Notes: generated by a model from the sequence alone, not told the origin. A DNA stretch of 64,000 bases from Mycobacterium sp. KBS0706 (GCF_005938675.2 NZ_VCCH02000009.1:62001-126000); one strand, 5' to 3'. Numbered from the stretch's first letter, positions 9,101 through 17,964 are shown. Numbers and translations: made by a program.

Positions 9101-10024
9101 ATGTCCGTATCGCCCACTCCCATGCGCTGGTTCGCCCTGCCGGTCGTCACCGTTACGATCTGGTCCGGCAATGTGGTCGTCACCAAGCTGGCGGCCACCG
9201 AGATCCACCCGAGCGTCATCGCCTTCGAGCGCTGGGCCCTGGCGCTGCTGCTGCTGACACCGTTCCTGATCCGGCCGGTATGGCGGCTGCGGCGGGAGAT
9301 CCGCCCGCATCTGGCGAAGCTGGCGGTGCTGGGGCTGCTCGGCATGGCGGCCTATCAGGGGCTGGCCTATTTCGCGGCGGAGACCACCTCGGCCACCAAG
9401 ATGGGCTTCGTGGTGTCGCTGGTGCCGCTCTTGACCATGGCGCTGTCGAGCCTGCTGCTGGCGGAAGCGCCGACGCTGGGCATGATGGGCGGCGGGGCGC
9501 TGTCGCTGTTCGGCCTGGCGCTGCTGCTGGGCCAGGGCGACCCGCTGGCGCCGTTCAGCGGCGGGCTGGTGCCGGGCGACGGCATGATGCTGATCGCCTG
9601 CGTCGCCTATTCCGGCTACAGCGTGCTGCTGCGGCGCTGGCCGATGCCGCTGCCGGCCTGGCCGTCGCTGTATCTGCAGATCGCCTTCGCCACGCTGTTC
9701 CTGCTGCCCGGCTGGCTGCTGGCGCCGGCGGCGCCGCACAGCATGACGGCGATCGGGATGATCCTCTATGCCGGGATCCCGACCTCGATCCTGGCGCCGT
9801 TTCTATGGATGGAGGCGATCCGCCTGCTCGGGCCCAGCCGCACCAGCCTGTTCATCAACCTGTCGCCGGTGATGACCGCGGCGATCGCGGTGGCGGTGCT
9901 GGGCGAGAGCCTGCACCCGTACCATCTGGCCGGCGGCGCGCTGGTGCTGCTGGGCGTCGTCCTGGCCCAGCGCTTCGGCCGGCGCGCGGCGCGGCCCGTC
10001 GCGGTAGTCGAGGCCGCCGAGTGA
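9101..10024 (+). CDS. EamA/DMT-family membrane transporter
   Basis: A 307-residue polytopic protein with about ten predicted hydrophobic helices arranged as two EamA repeats (first from about residue 12, second from about 160: MMLIACVAYSGYSVLLRRW). This is the drug/metabolite transporter family, which commonly exports amino acids or metabolites. The EamA motif regions SVIAFERWALALLLL and PTSILAPFLWMEAIRLLGPSRTSLFINLSPVM are clear. It starts at ATG 9101 after the divergent promoter region shared with the AraC gene. The substrate cannot be read from sequence. Confidence 0.9.
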   Translation: MSVSPTPMRWFALPVVTVTIWSGNVVVTKLAATEIHPSVIAFERWALALLLLTPFLIRPVWRLRREIRPHLAKLAVLGLLGMAAYQGLAYFAAETTSATKMGFVVSLVPLLTMALSSLLLAEAPTLGMMGGGALSLFGLALLLGQGDPLAPFSGGLVPGDGMMLIACVAYSGYSVLLRRWPMPLPAWPSLYLQIAFATLFLLPGWLLAPAAPHSMTAIGMILYAGIPTSILAPFLWMEAIRLLGPSRTSLFINLSPVMTAAIAVAVLGESLHPYHLAGGALVLLGVVLAQRFGRRAARPVAVVEAAE

Positions 10025-10061
10025 AGCGGCGCCGCCCGCGGCGGGGCGGCGCCGGCTTCGC

Positions 10062-10922
10062 CTACTTCCAGCCGTGCTCAGTGCCGAACTTGCGCAGCGC
10101 CTTCTCGTGGTCGCGGCGCAGCTGGGTCAGCTTCCGGGTCAGGTCGCGGCCCAGGATCTTGCCGTAATCCTGGCCGGTCTTGGCCTTGTCCCAGTCGTTC
10201 TCGACGAAGCGGGCGTCCACCCGGCCGGAGCGGCTGACCGAGACCGGGGTGCCGGCGAAGCTGCCCGCCGCCTTGGTCAGCTCGGCGACGAAGGTGGCGT
10301 CGTCGAGGCCGCTATAGGCCTTGCCCTCGGAATCGCCAATGTTGAGGAAGTACAGGTCGCGGCCAAAGGCGGTGTAGCCGCCGCCGAGGCCCTTGTTGAC
10401 CGAGGCCGCATGCTGGAAGAAGGCCTGAGCCTCGTCGCCGCTCGGCGCGTGGTCCTTGAAGGTGACCACGGCATAGGCGGTGTTGCCCTGGCCTTCCGGC
10501 GTGAAGTCGGTGACCAGCACGCTCCACTGGCGGAAGGTGTAGCCGATCGAAGCGGCGAACAGATCGGACGTCTTCGCGTCGGCCTCGAAGGCCGATTGCA
10601 GCGAGGCGTTGGTTTCAAGCTGGTAGCCCCCCGGCGTCACCTCGGTCTGCACCTGGTCGGCCGGGATGTTCAGCAGCGCCAGGATCTTCGGCAGCTCGGT
10701 GTCCTTCACCTGCTCGGTGAAGGCGGCGCGGTCGGCATAGCTGGCCTTCTTGTCGTTCAGGCCGAGCGGCTTGAAGGTCAGCGCCTCGTAGGAGAAGAGC
10801 TGGGTCGGGCCGACCGGCTCGACCGGCGCCGGTGCGGGCTTCGGCGCGCAGGCGGCGAGCGCGACGGTCGTCGCCAGGCTGGTCGCGAGCGCGACGGTTC
10901 TGAGAGATCGCAGGAATGTCAT
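10062..10922 (-). CDS. Predicted lipoprotein, unknown function
   Basis: A 286-residue protein starting at ATG 10922 with GGAGGGG nine bases upstream. The N-terminus is a lipoprotein signal: MTFLRSLRTVALATSLATTV then the lipobox LAAC at about residues 23-26, followed by a Pro/Ala linker. The mature part has alternating strands and helices with no enzyme motif I recognise. The sequence GYTFRQWSVLVTDFTPEGQG and the C-terminal basic helix LTRKLTQLRRDHEKALRKFG are the most distinctive parts. It is convergent with the EamA gene (37 bases apart) and divergent from mazG. Likely anchored in the outer or inner membrane facing the periplasm. Confidence 0.82.
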   Translation of the reverse strand: MTFLRSLRTVALATSLATTVALAACAPKPAPAPVEPVGPTQLFSYEALTFKPLGLNDKKASYADRAAFTEQVKDTELPKILALLNIPADQVQTEVTPGGYQLETNASLQSAFEADAKTSDLFAASIGYTFRQWSVLVTDFTPEGQGNTAYAVVTFKDHAPSGDEAQAFFQHAASVNKGLGGGYTAFGRDLYFLNIGDSEGKAYSGLDDATFVAELTKAAGSFAGTPVSVSRSGRVDARFVENDWDKAKTGQDYGKILGRDLTRKLTQLRRDHEKALRKFGTEHGWK

Positions 10923-11024
10923 GATTGTCCCCTCCGGACCGGAGCCAAGCGCCCCGGCCGGATATAGGAATGCGAGGACGCTGCGTTGGCAAGCCGGAGT
11001 GCGATTTGCCGGCGCCGCCCTGAT

Positions 11025-11053
11025 GCGATACCAGAGGGGGCGATACCAGAGGG
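11025..11053. repeat. 15-bp tandem duplication upstream of mazG
   Basis: GCGATACCAGAGGG occurs at 11025-11038 and again at 11040-11053, a 15-base tandem duplication ending 20 bases before the mazG start. It may be a replication slip or a duplicated operator; no function can be assigned. Confidence 0.7.
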
Positions 11054-11073
11054 CATCCGCCCGGAGACCGCTG

Positions 11074-11904
11074 ATGACCGATCGTCCCGACGTTCCCCCC
11101 GATGCCGCCGAGGCCACGCGCCGCCTGATCGAGGTGATGGCGCGGCTGCGCCACCCCGAGACCGGCTGCCCCTGGGACGTGGAGCAGAGCTTCCGCACCA
11201 TCGCGCCCTACACGATCGAGGAGGCCTATGAGGTGGCCGACGCGATCGAGCGCGACGCCATGGACGAGCTCAAGGACGAGCTGGGCGACCTGCTGTTCCA
11301 GGTCGCCTTCCATTCGCGCATGGCGGAGGAGCGCGGCGCCTTCGACTTCGCCGACGTCGCCGCAGGCATCGTCGACAAGATGATCCGCCGCCACCCGCAT
11401 GTGTTCGGCGACGCGCCGGTCGACGCCGACGGCATGCCGGCGCAGTGGGAGCGGCAGAAGGCGGAGGAGCGCGCCGCCAAGGCCGAGGCCGAGGGCCGGC
11501 CCGCCGGGGTTCTGGACGGCATCGCCGGCGGCCTGCCCAGCCTGACCCGGGCGCTGAAGCTGCAGAAGCGGGCGGCGCGGGTCGGCTTCGACTGGACCGA
11601 CCCGGCCGACATCCTCGACAAGATCGAGGAGGAGGTCGGCGAGATCCGGGCGGAGATCGACGGCAGGGCGCCGAAGGAGCGGATCGAGGACGAGATCGGC
11701 GACCTGCTGTTCTGCGCCGTCAACCTGGCCCGGCGCTACGAGGTCGACCCCGATTCCGCGCTGCGCCGGACCAACGCCAAGTTCGAGCGCCGCTTCCGCC
11801 ACCTGGAAGCGGCGCTGCGGGCCGAGGGCCGCGATCCCGCCGGGGCCAGCCTGGACGAGATGGAAGCCCTGTGGGTCGCCGCCAAGCGGGCGGAGACCGC
11901 TTAG
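11074..11904 (+). CDS. mazG: Nucleoside triphosphate pyrophosphohydrolase MazG
   Basis: Hydrolyses NTPs and dNTPs to the monophosphates; a house-cleaning and stress-response enzyme. The product has 276 residues from ATG 11074, preceded by GGAG at a seven-base spacing. It has two MazG domains. The first contains CPWDVEQSFRTIAPYTIEEAYEVADAI and the EExxE/ExxD-type metal site (DELKDELGDLLFQVAFHSRM). The second repeats the pattern (KIEEEVGEIRAEI...DEIGDLLFCAVNLAR). The length matches E. coli MazG. It is convergent with RTX-2, ending 10 bases away. The open frame extends upstream to 10921, but that part overlaps the lipoprotein leader and is not family-like. Confidence 0.95.
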   Translation: MTDRPDVPPDAAEATRRLIEVMARLRHPETGCPWDVEQSFRTIAPYTIEEAYEVADAIERDAMDELKDELGDLLFQVAFHSRMAEERGAFDFADVAAGIVDKMIRRHPHVFGDAPVDADGMPAQWERQKAEERAAKAEAEGRPAGVLDGIAGGLPSLTRALKLQKRAARVGFDWTDPADILDKIEEEVGEIRAEIDGRAPKERIEDEIGDLLFCAVNLARRYEVDPDSALRRTNAKFERRFRHLEAALRAEGRDPAGASLDEMEALWVAAKRAETA

Positions 11905-11914
11905 CCCGCACCGC

Positions 11915-13741
11915 TCAGAGCAGGAAGTCGCCGGCGACGAGGGTGATCGCGCCGGTGAGGGCGATGTGGAAGTCGGAGGTGCCGTCGCCGTTGACGTCGC
12001 CGGCGATCACGGTCTGGCCGCTCCCCATGACGTAGTGGAGCTGCCCCGCCACCCCGGTGAAGGGGCCGGCGCCGATGAAGCTGAAAACCTGGTTGCCGCT
12101 CGCCCCGGTGTTCGCGTCGATCAGCGACAGGTCGATCCTGTCGCCCTGGGCGTGGCTGAAATCGGTGATCACGTCCCGGTTCGGCCCGACCGCGCTCTCG
12201 CTGGCGGCCGCATAGACGAAGCGATCCGCGCCGCCGCCGCCGGTGAGCGTGTCGCGGCCGGCCAGGCCGCGCAGCGCATTGTCGCCGCCGTTGCCGATCA
12301 GGGTGTCGTTGAAGTTGGAGCCATTGAGGTTCTCGATCGCGGCCAGGATGTCGCCCTGGGCGTCACCGCCCGTGCCGGTGCCGGCGGCCAAATTTAGCGT
12401 CACCGCGGCAGCGCTGTTGTAGTAGGATGCCAGATCGGTTCCGACGCCGCCGTCGAGCGTGTCGGCCCCGGTGCCGCCTCGGAGCAGATCGTTGCCGCCC
12501 CAGCCCCGCAGGATGTTGGCGCCGCTGCCGCCGATCAGGGTGTCCCCGCCGACATTGGAGCCGGTGAGGTTTTCGATGCCGTTGAGCGTGTCGCCCTGGG
12601 CGTCGCCGCCCGAGCCGATCCCGGCGGCGAGATCGACCGTCACCCCCGACGCGCTGCTATAATAGGTCGCGATGTCCGTCCCGGCATCGCCGAACAGGCT
12701 GTCGGCACCGGCCCCGCCGCGGAGCAAATCGTCGCCTCCATAGCCGCGCAGGATGTTGGCCCCGCCGTCGCCGGTCAGGGTGTCGCCGCCGATATTGGAA
12801 CCGGTGAGATTCTCGATGCCGCTGAGGGTGTCACCCTGGGCGTCGCCGCCCGAGCCGATCCCGGCGGCGAGGTCGACAGTCACCGCCAAGGCGCTGTCGT
12901 AATAGGTCGCAGTGTCCACCCCGTCACCGCCATCGAGGCTATCGCCGCCGGTCCCGCCGCACAGCAGATCACCGCCGAAATATCCGATCAGGATGTCGCT
13001 GCCGGCCATGCCGCTGAGGCTGTCGTTGCCGCTGTAACCGTCGAGAGTGTTGTTCACGGCATTTCCGGTCAGGTTGTCAGCGAACCTTCCGCCAACGATC
13101 CCTTCAAAATCGGCGCCGATGACATCACCCTGAGCGTGGCCGCCTGATGCGGTCAGCGTCGTCAGGTTCACCGTCACACCGCTACTGCTGGGGTTGAGGC
13201 CAGAGCCGATGTAACTGAGGACGTCGAAGCCGCTGCCGCCACTCAGGTGATCCGCTCCGTCGCCGCCCTCGAGCGTGTCGTTGCCGTCGCCGCCGTTCAG
13301 CACATCGGCACCGCTTTCGCCGAATAGCGAGTCGTTGCCGCCCAGCCCAGAGAGGGCGTCGTCGCCGCTGCTGGCGTAGAGCCATTCGTCGCCGGCCGAC
13401 CCTGTCAACGTGTCCGCGAACCAGGAACCCAAAATGCTCTCGAAATCTGCGCTGATCACATCGCCATCGGCTTCACCGCCCGAAACCGCCAGGGTCGTCA
13501 GATTCACCGACACGCCGCCGAAACCGATTCCGTCGTAGACGAGCGTGTCGTAGCCGCTCCCGCCGATCAGCGTGTCCGCCCCGGCCCCGCCAGCCAGATA
13601 GTCGCCGCCGTCGCCGCCATTCAGGATGTCGTTGCCGTCGCCGCCCCTGATCGAATCCTCTCTGCCGAAGCCGTTGATCGTGTCGCTGTCCGATGTACCT
13701 GTGAGAGTGTTTGAATTGTCGTCGCCGTTTATGACCGCCAC
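11915..13741 (-). CDS. RTX calcium-binding repeat protein (RTX-2)
   Basis: A 608-residue repeat protein from the GTG at 13741 (VAVINGDDNSNTLTGT), chosen because GGGGAGGAG lies upstream and the same V/M-A-I/V-x-x-GDDNxN start recurs in RTX-3 and RTX-4; a further ATG lies at 13789. It consists of RTX nonapeptides arranged in units of about 80 residues (ATYYDSALAVTVDLAAG...GDAQGDTLSGIENLTGSN...) and ends in the serralysin-type export block (FVYAAASESA, ITDFSHAQGDRIDLSLID, DVNGDGTSDFHIALTG, GDFLL). No catalytic domain is visible. The units at 12541-12780 and 12781-13020 are near-identical DNA repeats with a 240-bp period. Expected to be secreted by a type I system and to fold on binding calcium outside the cell. 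Confidence 0.87.
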   Translation of the reverse strand: MAVINGDDNSNTLTGTSDSDTINGFGREDSIRGGDGNDILNGGDGGDYLAGGAGADTLIGGSGYDTLVYDGIGFGGVSVNLTTLAVSGGEADGDVISADFESILGSWFADTLTGSAGDEWLYASSGDDALSGLGGNDSLFGESGADVLNGGDGNDTLEGGDGADHLSGGSGFDVLSYIGSGLNPSSSGVTVNLTTLTASGGHAQGDVIGADFEGIVGGRFADNLTGNAVNNTLDGYSGNDSLSGMAGSDILIGYFGGDLLCGGTGGDSLDGGDGVDTATYYDSALAVTVDLAAGIGSGGDAQGDTLSGIENLTGSNIGGDTLTGDGGANILRGYGGDDLLRGGAGADSLFGDAGTDIATYYSSASGVTVDLAAGIGSGGDAQGDTLNGIENLTGSNVGGDTLIGGSGANILRGWGGNDLLRGGTGADTLDGGVGTDLASYYNSAAAVTLNLAAGTGTGGDAQGDILAAIENLNGSNFNDTLIGNGGDNALRGLAGRDTLTGGGGADRFVYAAASESAVGPNRDVITDFSHAQGDRIDLSLIDANTGASGNQVFSFIGAGPFTGVAGQLHYVMGSGQTVIAGDVNGDGTSDFHIALTGAITLVAGDFLL

Positions 13742-13822
13742 GCGCGCTCCTCCCCAATGATACACAAGAATGGTTCGATAAATGTCCAAGTCTAGGGCGC
13801 GCCCCTGGCCTACCCCTGCTCG

Positions 13823-13852
13823 ATTGTCCTAGCAGGAGGTAGGCCGGGTCAA
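13823..13852 (-). promoter_or_regulatory. Conserved RTX promoter, copy upstream of RTX-2
   Basis: On the minus strand: TTGACC at 13852-13847, an 18-base spacer, and GACAAT at 13828-13823 (context TAGGACAATCGA). It lies 82 bases upstream of the RTX-2 GTG. The same boxes and the identical spacer length occur upstream of RTX-3 and RTX-4. The leader between promoter and gene is AT-rich compared with the rest of the region. Confidence 0.7.
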
Positions 13853-13911
13853 GGCCGGGATCTCATCCGTCGCGGCGCGGCCGGCGCCGGCTGGGCTCGT
13901 GATCACCCGTC

Positions 13912-15453
13912 TCAGAGCACGAAGTCGCCAGCGACGAGGGTGATGGTGCCGGTGAGGGCGATATGGAAATCGGAGGCGCCATCGCCGTTGACGTCGCCGG
14001 CGACCGTGGTGACGCCGGGGCTGGTCACGGCGTAGCGCAACTGACCCGCCACGCCGGTGTAGAGGCCGGTGCCGATGAAGGTGAAGGCCCCGTTGCCGGG
14101 AGTCCCGCCATTCGCGTCGATCCCCGACAGGTCGATCCGGTCGCCCTGGGCATGGCTGAAATCGGTGATCCGGTCGGCATTGGCCCCGATCCCGGCCTCG
14201 CCGGTCGCCGCATAGACGAAGCGGTCCGCGCCGGCCCCGCCGGTGACGGTATCCCGGCCGGCCAGGCCGCGCAGCACATTGGTGCCGCCGTTGCCGGTCA
14301 GGGTGTCGGCGAAGTTGGAGCCGTTGAGGTTCTCAATCGAGACCAGGATGTCGCCCTGGGCATCGCTGCCGGAGCCGGTGCCTGCGGCCAGGTTCACCGT
14401 CACCGCGGCGGCGCTGTTGTAGTACGACGCCAGGTCGGTTCCGGTGCCGCCCTCGAGCGTGTCGGCGCCGGCCCCGCCGCGGAGCACATCGTCGCCGCCA
14501 TAGCCGTGCAGGCTATTGGCGCCGCTATCGCCGATCAGATCGTCGCCGCCGGCATTGGAGCCGGAAAGATTCTCGATGCCGGTCAGGATATCGCCCTGGG
14601 CGTCGCCGAACGCGCCGGTGCCGAGGACGAGATTGACCGTCACCGCCACGGCGCTGTCATAGTAGGTCGCAGTGTCCGTCCCGTCGCCGCCATTGAGGCT
14701 GTCGCTGCCGGCCCCGCCCCGCATCAGATCGTCGCCGGCATGGCCGATCAGGTTGTCGGCACCGGCCATGCCGCTGAGGCTGTCGTTGCCATTGAAGCCC
14801 CAGAGGGAGTTGTCCCCGGCGTTTCCGGTCAAGGTGTCGCCGCCCGCGCCGCCGATGACCGCCTCGAAATCGGCACTGATGACATCGCCCTCGGCTTCGC
14901 CACCCGATACGGCCAGCGTCGTCAGGTTCACCGTCACGCCGACGGGGCCGAAGTAGCCGATATAATCGTAGCCGGCGCCGCCGATCATCTGGTCCGCTCC
15001 ATTCCCGCCATAGAGCGTGTCGCCGCCGTCGCCGCCGTCCAGCACATCATCGCCGTTGCCACCGTCGAGCACGTCGGTGCCGGCCATGCCGGAGAGGATG
15101 TCGTCGCCGACGCCGGCATAGAACTGGTTATCGGCGGCCGATCCGGTCAGCGTATCCGCGAAATCGGTGCCGAAAATATACTCGAAATCCGCGGCGATCA
15201 CGTCGCCCTGGGCGTCGCCGCCCGACGCTGCGAGCGTCGTCAGGTTCACCGTCACGCCGGCGCTGCTGAGGTTGTAGCGGAGCGCGTCGATGCCGGCCCC
15301 ACCGCTCAGCGTATCCGCCCCGGTCCCGCCGGTCAGCGTATCGTCGCCGTCACCGCCGCTCAGGATGTCGGCGCCGCCCCAGCCGTTGATCGTGTCGTTG
15401 TCCGGCGTGCCGGTGTATGTGTTCGGATTGTCGTCGCCATTGTAGATCGCCAC
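13912..15453 (-). CDS. RTX calcium-binding repeat protein (RTX-3)
   Basis: A 513-residue RTX repeat protein from GTG 15453 (VAIYNGDDNPNTYTGTPDND), with GGGAGGGG directly upstream; an in-frame start at 15498 gives a less family-like N-terminus. The architecture is the same as RTX-2: nonapeptide arrays separated by DSAVAVTVNLVLGTG...GDAQGDILTGIENLSGSN linkers, then the C-terminal block FVYAATGEAGIGANADRITDFSHAQGD, DLSGIDANGG, TFIGTGLYTGVAGQLRYAV and VAGDFVL. No enzyme domain. It is the middle gene of the three-gene tandem and separated from its neighbours by gaps long enough to hold its own promoter, so probably its own transcription unit. Confidence 0.87.
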   Translation of the reverse strand: MAIYNGDDNPNTYTGTPDNDTINGWGGADILSGGDGDDTLTGGTGADTLSGGAGIDALRYNLSSAGVTVNLTTLAASGGDAQGDVIAADFEYIFGTDFADTLTGSAADNQFYAGVGDDILSGMAGTDVLDGGNGDDVLDGGDGGDTLYGGNGADQMIGGAGYDYIGYFGPVGVTVNLTTLAVSGGEAEGDVISADFEAVIGGAGGDTLTGNAGDNSLWGFNGNDSLSGMAGADNLIGHAGDDLMRGGAGSDSLNGGDGTDTATYYDSAVAVTVNLVLGTGAFGDAQGDILTGIENLSGSNAGGDDLIGDSGANSLHGYGGDDVLRGGAGADTLEGGTGTDLASYYNSAAAVTVNLAAGTGSGSDAQGDILVSIENLNGSNFADTLTGNGGTNVLRGLAGRDTVTGGAGADRFVYAATGEAGIGANADRITDFSHAQGDRIDLSGIDANGGTPGNGAFTFIGTGLYTGVAGQLRYAVTSPGVTTVAGDVNGDGASDFHIALTGTITLVAGDFVL

Positions 15454-15542
15454 GTGCCCCTCCCCCCCAAATGAGAAATCAAAAAAACGTCGCGACAAAT
15501 GCCGGGGTTCGGGGCCTAGCCGCCCCTTCCCCTGCTCTATCC

Positions 15543-15572
15543 ATTGTCCTGGCAGGGGCCGGGGCGGGTCAA
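15543..15572 (-). promoter_or_regulatory. Conserved RTX promoter, copy upstream of RTX-3
   Basis: Minus-strand TTGACC (15572-15567), an 18-base spacer and GACAAT (15548-15543, context CAGGACAATGGA), 90 bases upstream of the RTX-3 GTG. The spacer is GC-rich and partly conserved with the other two copies. Confidence 0.7.
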
Positions 15573-15582
15573 GGCGCCCTTG

Positions 15583-17835
15583 TCAGAGCACGAAATCGCC
15601 GGCGACGAGGGTCAGGTTGCCGGTGAGAGTGATGTGGAAGTCGGAGGTGCCGTTGCCGTCGATGTCGCCGGCGATTGTGGTCACGCCGGGGCTCGTCACG
15701 GCGTAGCGCAACTGCCCGGCCACGCCGGTGTAGAGGCCGGTGCCGATGAAGGTGAAGGCCGCGTTGCCGAGCCCCCCGCCATTCGCGTCGATCCCCGACA
15801 GGTCGATCCGGTCGCCCTGGGCGTGGCTGAAATCGGTGATCAGGTCGGCATTGGCCCCGACCGCGCTGTCGCTGACGGCCACATAGACGAAGCGGTCCGC
15901 GCCGCCGCCGCCGGTGAGCGTGTCGCGCCCGGCCAGGCCGCCCAGCGCATTGTCGGCGCTGCTGCCGGTCAGGGTGTCGTTGAAACTGGAGCCGTTGATG
16001 TTCTCGATCGAGCCCAGGACATCGCCCTGGGCGAAGCCGCCGGAGGCGGTGCCGGCGGCCAGATTTGCCCGCACCGCCGCAGTGCTGTTGTAATAGGACG
16101 TGAAGTCGACACCGGCGCCGCCGTCGAGCCTGTCGGCCCCGGCCCCACCGTAGAGCTTGTCGTCGCCACCCCAGCCGCTCAGGATGTTGGCACCGCTGTC
16201 ACCCCGCAGGATGTCACCACCGATATTCGAGCCGGTGAAGTTCTCGATGCCGCTCAGACTATCGCCCTCGGCGTCGCCGCCGGAGCCAGAGCCAGGGCCG
16301 GCTGTCACCCCCGAGGCGCTTGCATAGTAGGTCGCGGTGTCCACCTCGGCACCACCGTCGAGCGTGTCAGCGCCGGCACCGCCGCGGAGCAGATCGTTGC
16401 CGCCCCCGCCCCGCAGGGTCTCGTGATAGCGCCAACTGCCGGTCAGCGTGTCGTTGAAGGCGGAGCCGATGACGATCTCGATCCCGACCAGGGTGTCCCC
16501 CTCGGCGTCACCGCCCTTGCCGGTGCCGGAATCGTATGGGCTGCTGCCGGAGGCGAGTTCGATCGTGACCGCCGACGGGCTGTCGGAATACGTCGCCGTG
16601 TCGTTCCCGCCGTAACCGCCGGCGAGCCTGTCGGCGCCGGCTCCGCCGCGGAGCAGGCCGCTTCCCCGCAGAAAGTTGTCGCCGCTGTTGCCGATCAACG
16701 TGTTGAAGCCGACATTCGAGCCTACGACATTTTCGATGCCGATCAGGGTGTCGGTCAGAGTGTCGCCGCCGGCACCGATCCCGAGGGTGAGATCGACCGT
16801 CACGTTCCCGACCTCGTCGGCATAGTTCACCGTATCCACCCCGGCCCCACCATCGAGGATGTCGTTGCCAGTCCCGCCTGCGAGCGAGTCATCCCCGGCC
16901 CCGCCGCGCAGCACATCGGCGCCGGCCAGGCCGATCAGGGTGTTGCCATTGGCGTCGCCTGTCAGGGTGTCGCCGCCGGCATTGGTGCCGGTGACGGCCT
17001 CGATCCCGATCAGCGTGTCGCCCTGGGCATCGCCGCCGGTGCCGGTGCCGGTGGTGAGATCGACCGTCACCGCCGATGCTCCGGCATAGTAGCTTGCAGC
17101 ATCATACCCGACGCCGCCGTCGAGCGTGTCGGCGCCGGCCCCGCCACGGAGCAGATCGTTGCCGGCCTCGCCCCTCAGGACATTAGCGCCGCTGTTTCCC
17201 GTCAGATCGTCGCCGCCGACATTGGAGCCGATCAGATTCTCGATGCTGGTCAGCTTGTCGGCGTAGTATTCGTCTTCCCATCCGGTGGCGAGATCGACCT
17301 TTCTCCCCACCACGAAGTCGAAATAGGTCACGGTGTCCACCCCGTCACCGCCATCGAAGACGTCGCGGCCGATGAGCCCGCCGCTCAGCACATCGTCGCC
17401 GCCACCGCCGCGGAGGATATCGTTGCCGTAGGTGCCGATCAGCGTGTCGCCGAAATCGGAGCCGGTGACATTCTGGATGGCGATCAGGGTGTCGCCCTCG
17501 GCGTCGCCGCCGGCGCCGGTGCCGGCGTGGAGATCGACCGTCACCGCCGAGATGCTGTCGTAATAGGTCGCGGTGTCCTTCCCAAACTCGTCATGGAGGG
17601 CGCCGTTCCCGCGGAGGCTGTCGGCGCCGGCCCCACCATGCAGCAGATCATTGCCCTGGCTGCCCCACGAGCTGTCCTCGCCGTTGAGCACGTCGTTGCC
17701 GTCGCCGCCGTTGAGCACATCGTCGCCGCCGGAACCGCCGTCGAGGCTATCGTCGCCACCGAAGCCGTTGATCGTGTCGTTGTCCGGCGTGCCGGTGAGA
17801 GTGTTCGGGTTGTCGTCGCCGTCGATGATCGCCAC
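15583..17835 (-). CDS. RTX calcium-binding repeat protein (RTX-4)
   Basis: A 750-residue protein, the largest RTX protein of the set, from GTG 17835 (MAIIDGDDNPNTLTGTPDND) with GGGGAGGGG upstream. It has more copies of the ~80-residue module than its sisters, some diverged (e.g. VVGRKVDLATGWEDEYYADKL and the insertion SSPYDSGTGKGGDAEG). The C-terminal 110 residues are nearly the same as in RTX-3 (ITDFSHAQGDRIDLSGIDANGG, TFIGTGLYTGVAGQLRYAVT, LVAGDFVL). The difference in module number between genes points to unequal recombination. It lies 129 bases downstream of the FKBP stop but carries its own conserved promoter. Confidence 0.87.
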   Translation of the reverse strand: MAIIDGDDNPNTLTGTPDNDTINGFGGDDSLDGGSGGDDVLNGGDGNDVLNGEDSSWGSQGNDLLHGGAGADSLRGNGALHDEFGKDTATYYDSISAVTVDLHAGTGAGGDAEGDTLIAIQNVTGSDFGDTLIGTYGNDILRGGGGDDVLSGGLIGRDVFDGGDGVDTVTYFDFVVGRKVDLATGWEDEYYADKLTSIENLIGSNVGGDDLTGNSGANVLRGEAGNDLLRGGAGADTLDGGVGYDAASYYAGASAVTVDLTTGTGTGGDAQGDTLIGIEAVTGTNAGGDTLTGDANGNTLIGLAGADVLRGGAGDDSLAGGTGNDILDGGAGVDTVNYADEVGNVTVDLTLGIGAGGDTLTDTLIGIENVVGSNVGFNTLIGNSGDNFLRGSGLLRGGAGADRLAGGYGGNDTATYSDSPSAVTIELASGSSPYDSGTGKGGDAEGDTLVGIEIVIGSAFNDTLTGSWRYHETLRGGGGNDLLRGGAGADTLDGGAEVDTATYYASASGVTAGPGSGSGGDAEGDSLSGIENFTGSNIGGDILRGDSGANILSGWGGDDKLYGGAGADRLDGGAGVDFTSYYNSTAAVRANLAAGTASGGFAQGDVLGSIENINGSSFNDTLTGSSADNALGGLAGRDTLTGGGGADRFVYVAVSDSAVGANADLITDFSHAQGDRIDLSGIDANGGGLGNAAFTFIGTGLYTGVAGQLRYAVTSPGVTTIAGDIDGNGTSDFHITLTGNLTLVAGDFVL

Positions 17836-17914
17836 GTGCCCCTCCCCAATCAGACGTCAAAATATTGAGACAAATATCTGCGTTCAGGGCAGCACCGCCG
17901 CCCGTGCTCGGTCT

Positions 17915-17944
17915 ATTGTCCTAGGAGAGGCCGGGCCGGGTCAA
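17915..17944 (-). promoter_or_regulatory. Conserved RTX promoter, copy upstream of RTX-4
   Basis: Minus-strand TTGACC (17944-17939), an 18-base spacer and GACAAT (17920-17915, context TAGGACAATAGA), 80 bases upstream of the RTX-4 GTG. The -35 region sits inside a GCCGGGC/GCCCGGC inverted repeat that follows the FKBP gene. Confidence 0.7.
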
Positions 17945-17964
17945 GCCCGGCCCGGACGGCGCGA

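Noticed and set aside
11915..17835. Regular short repeats that could suggest a CRISPR array
   Set aside because: The repeats encode in-frame RTX nonapeptides and 80-residue modules with no constant repeat separated by unique spacers.
13963..17868. Very long open frames opposite the RTX genes (e.g. 13963-15474 and 15544-17868 on the plus strand)
   Set aside because: They mirror the repeat periodicity and GC bias of the minus-strand RTX genes, encode low-complexity Val/Gly/Ala/Asp sequence, and have no ribosome site or family likeness.
17929..17951. GC-rich inverted repeat after the FKBP gene as a terminator
   Set aside because: It has no T-run and coincides with the conserved RTX promoter -35, which explains the sequence better.
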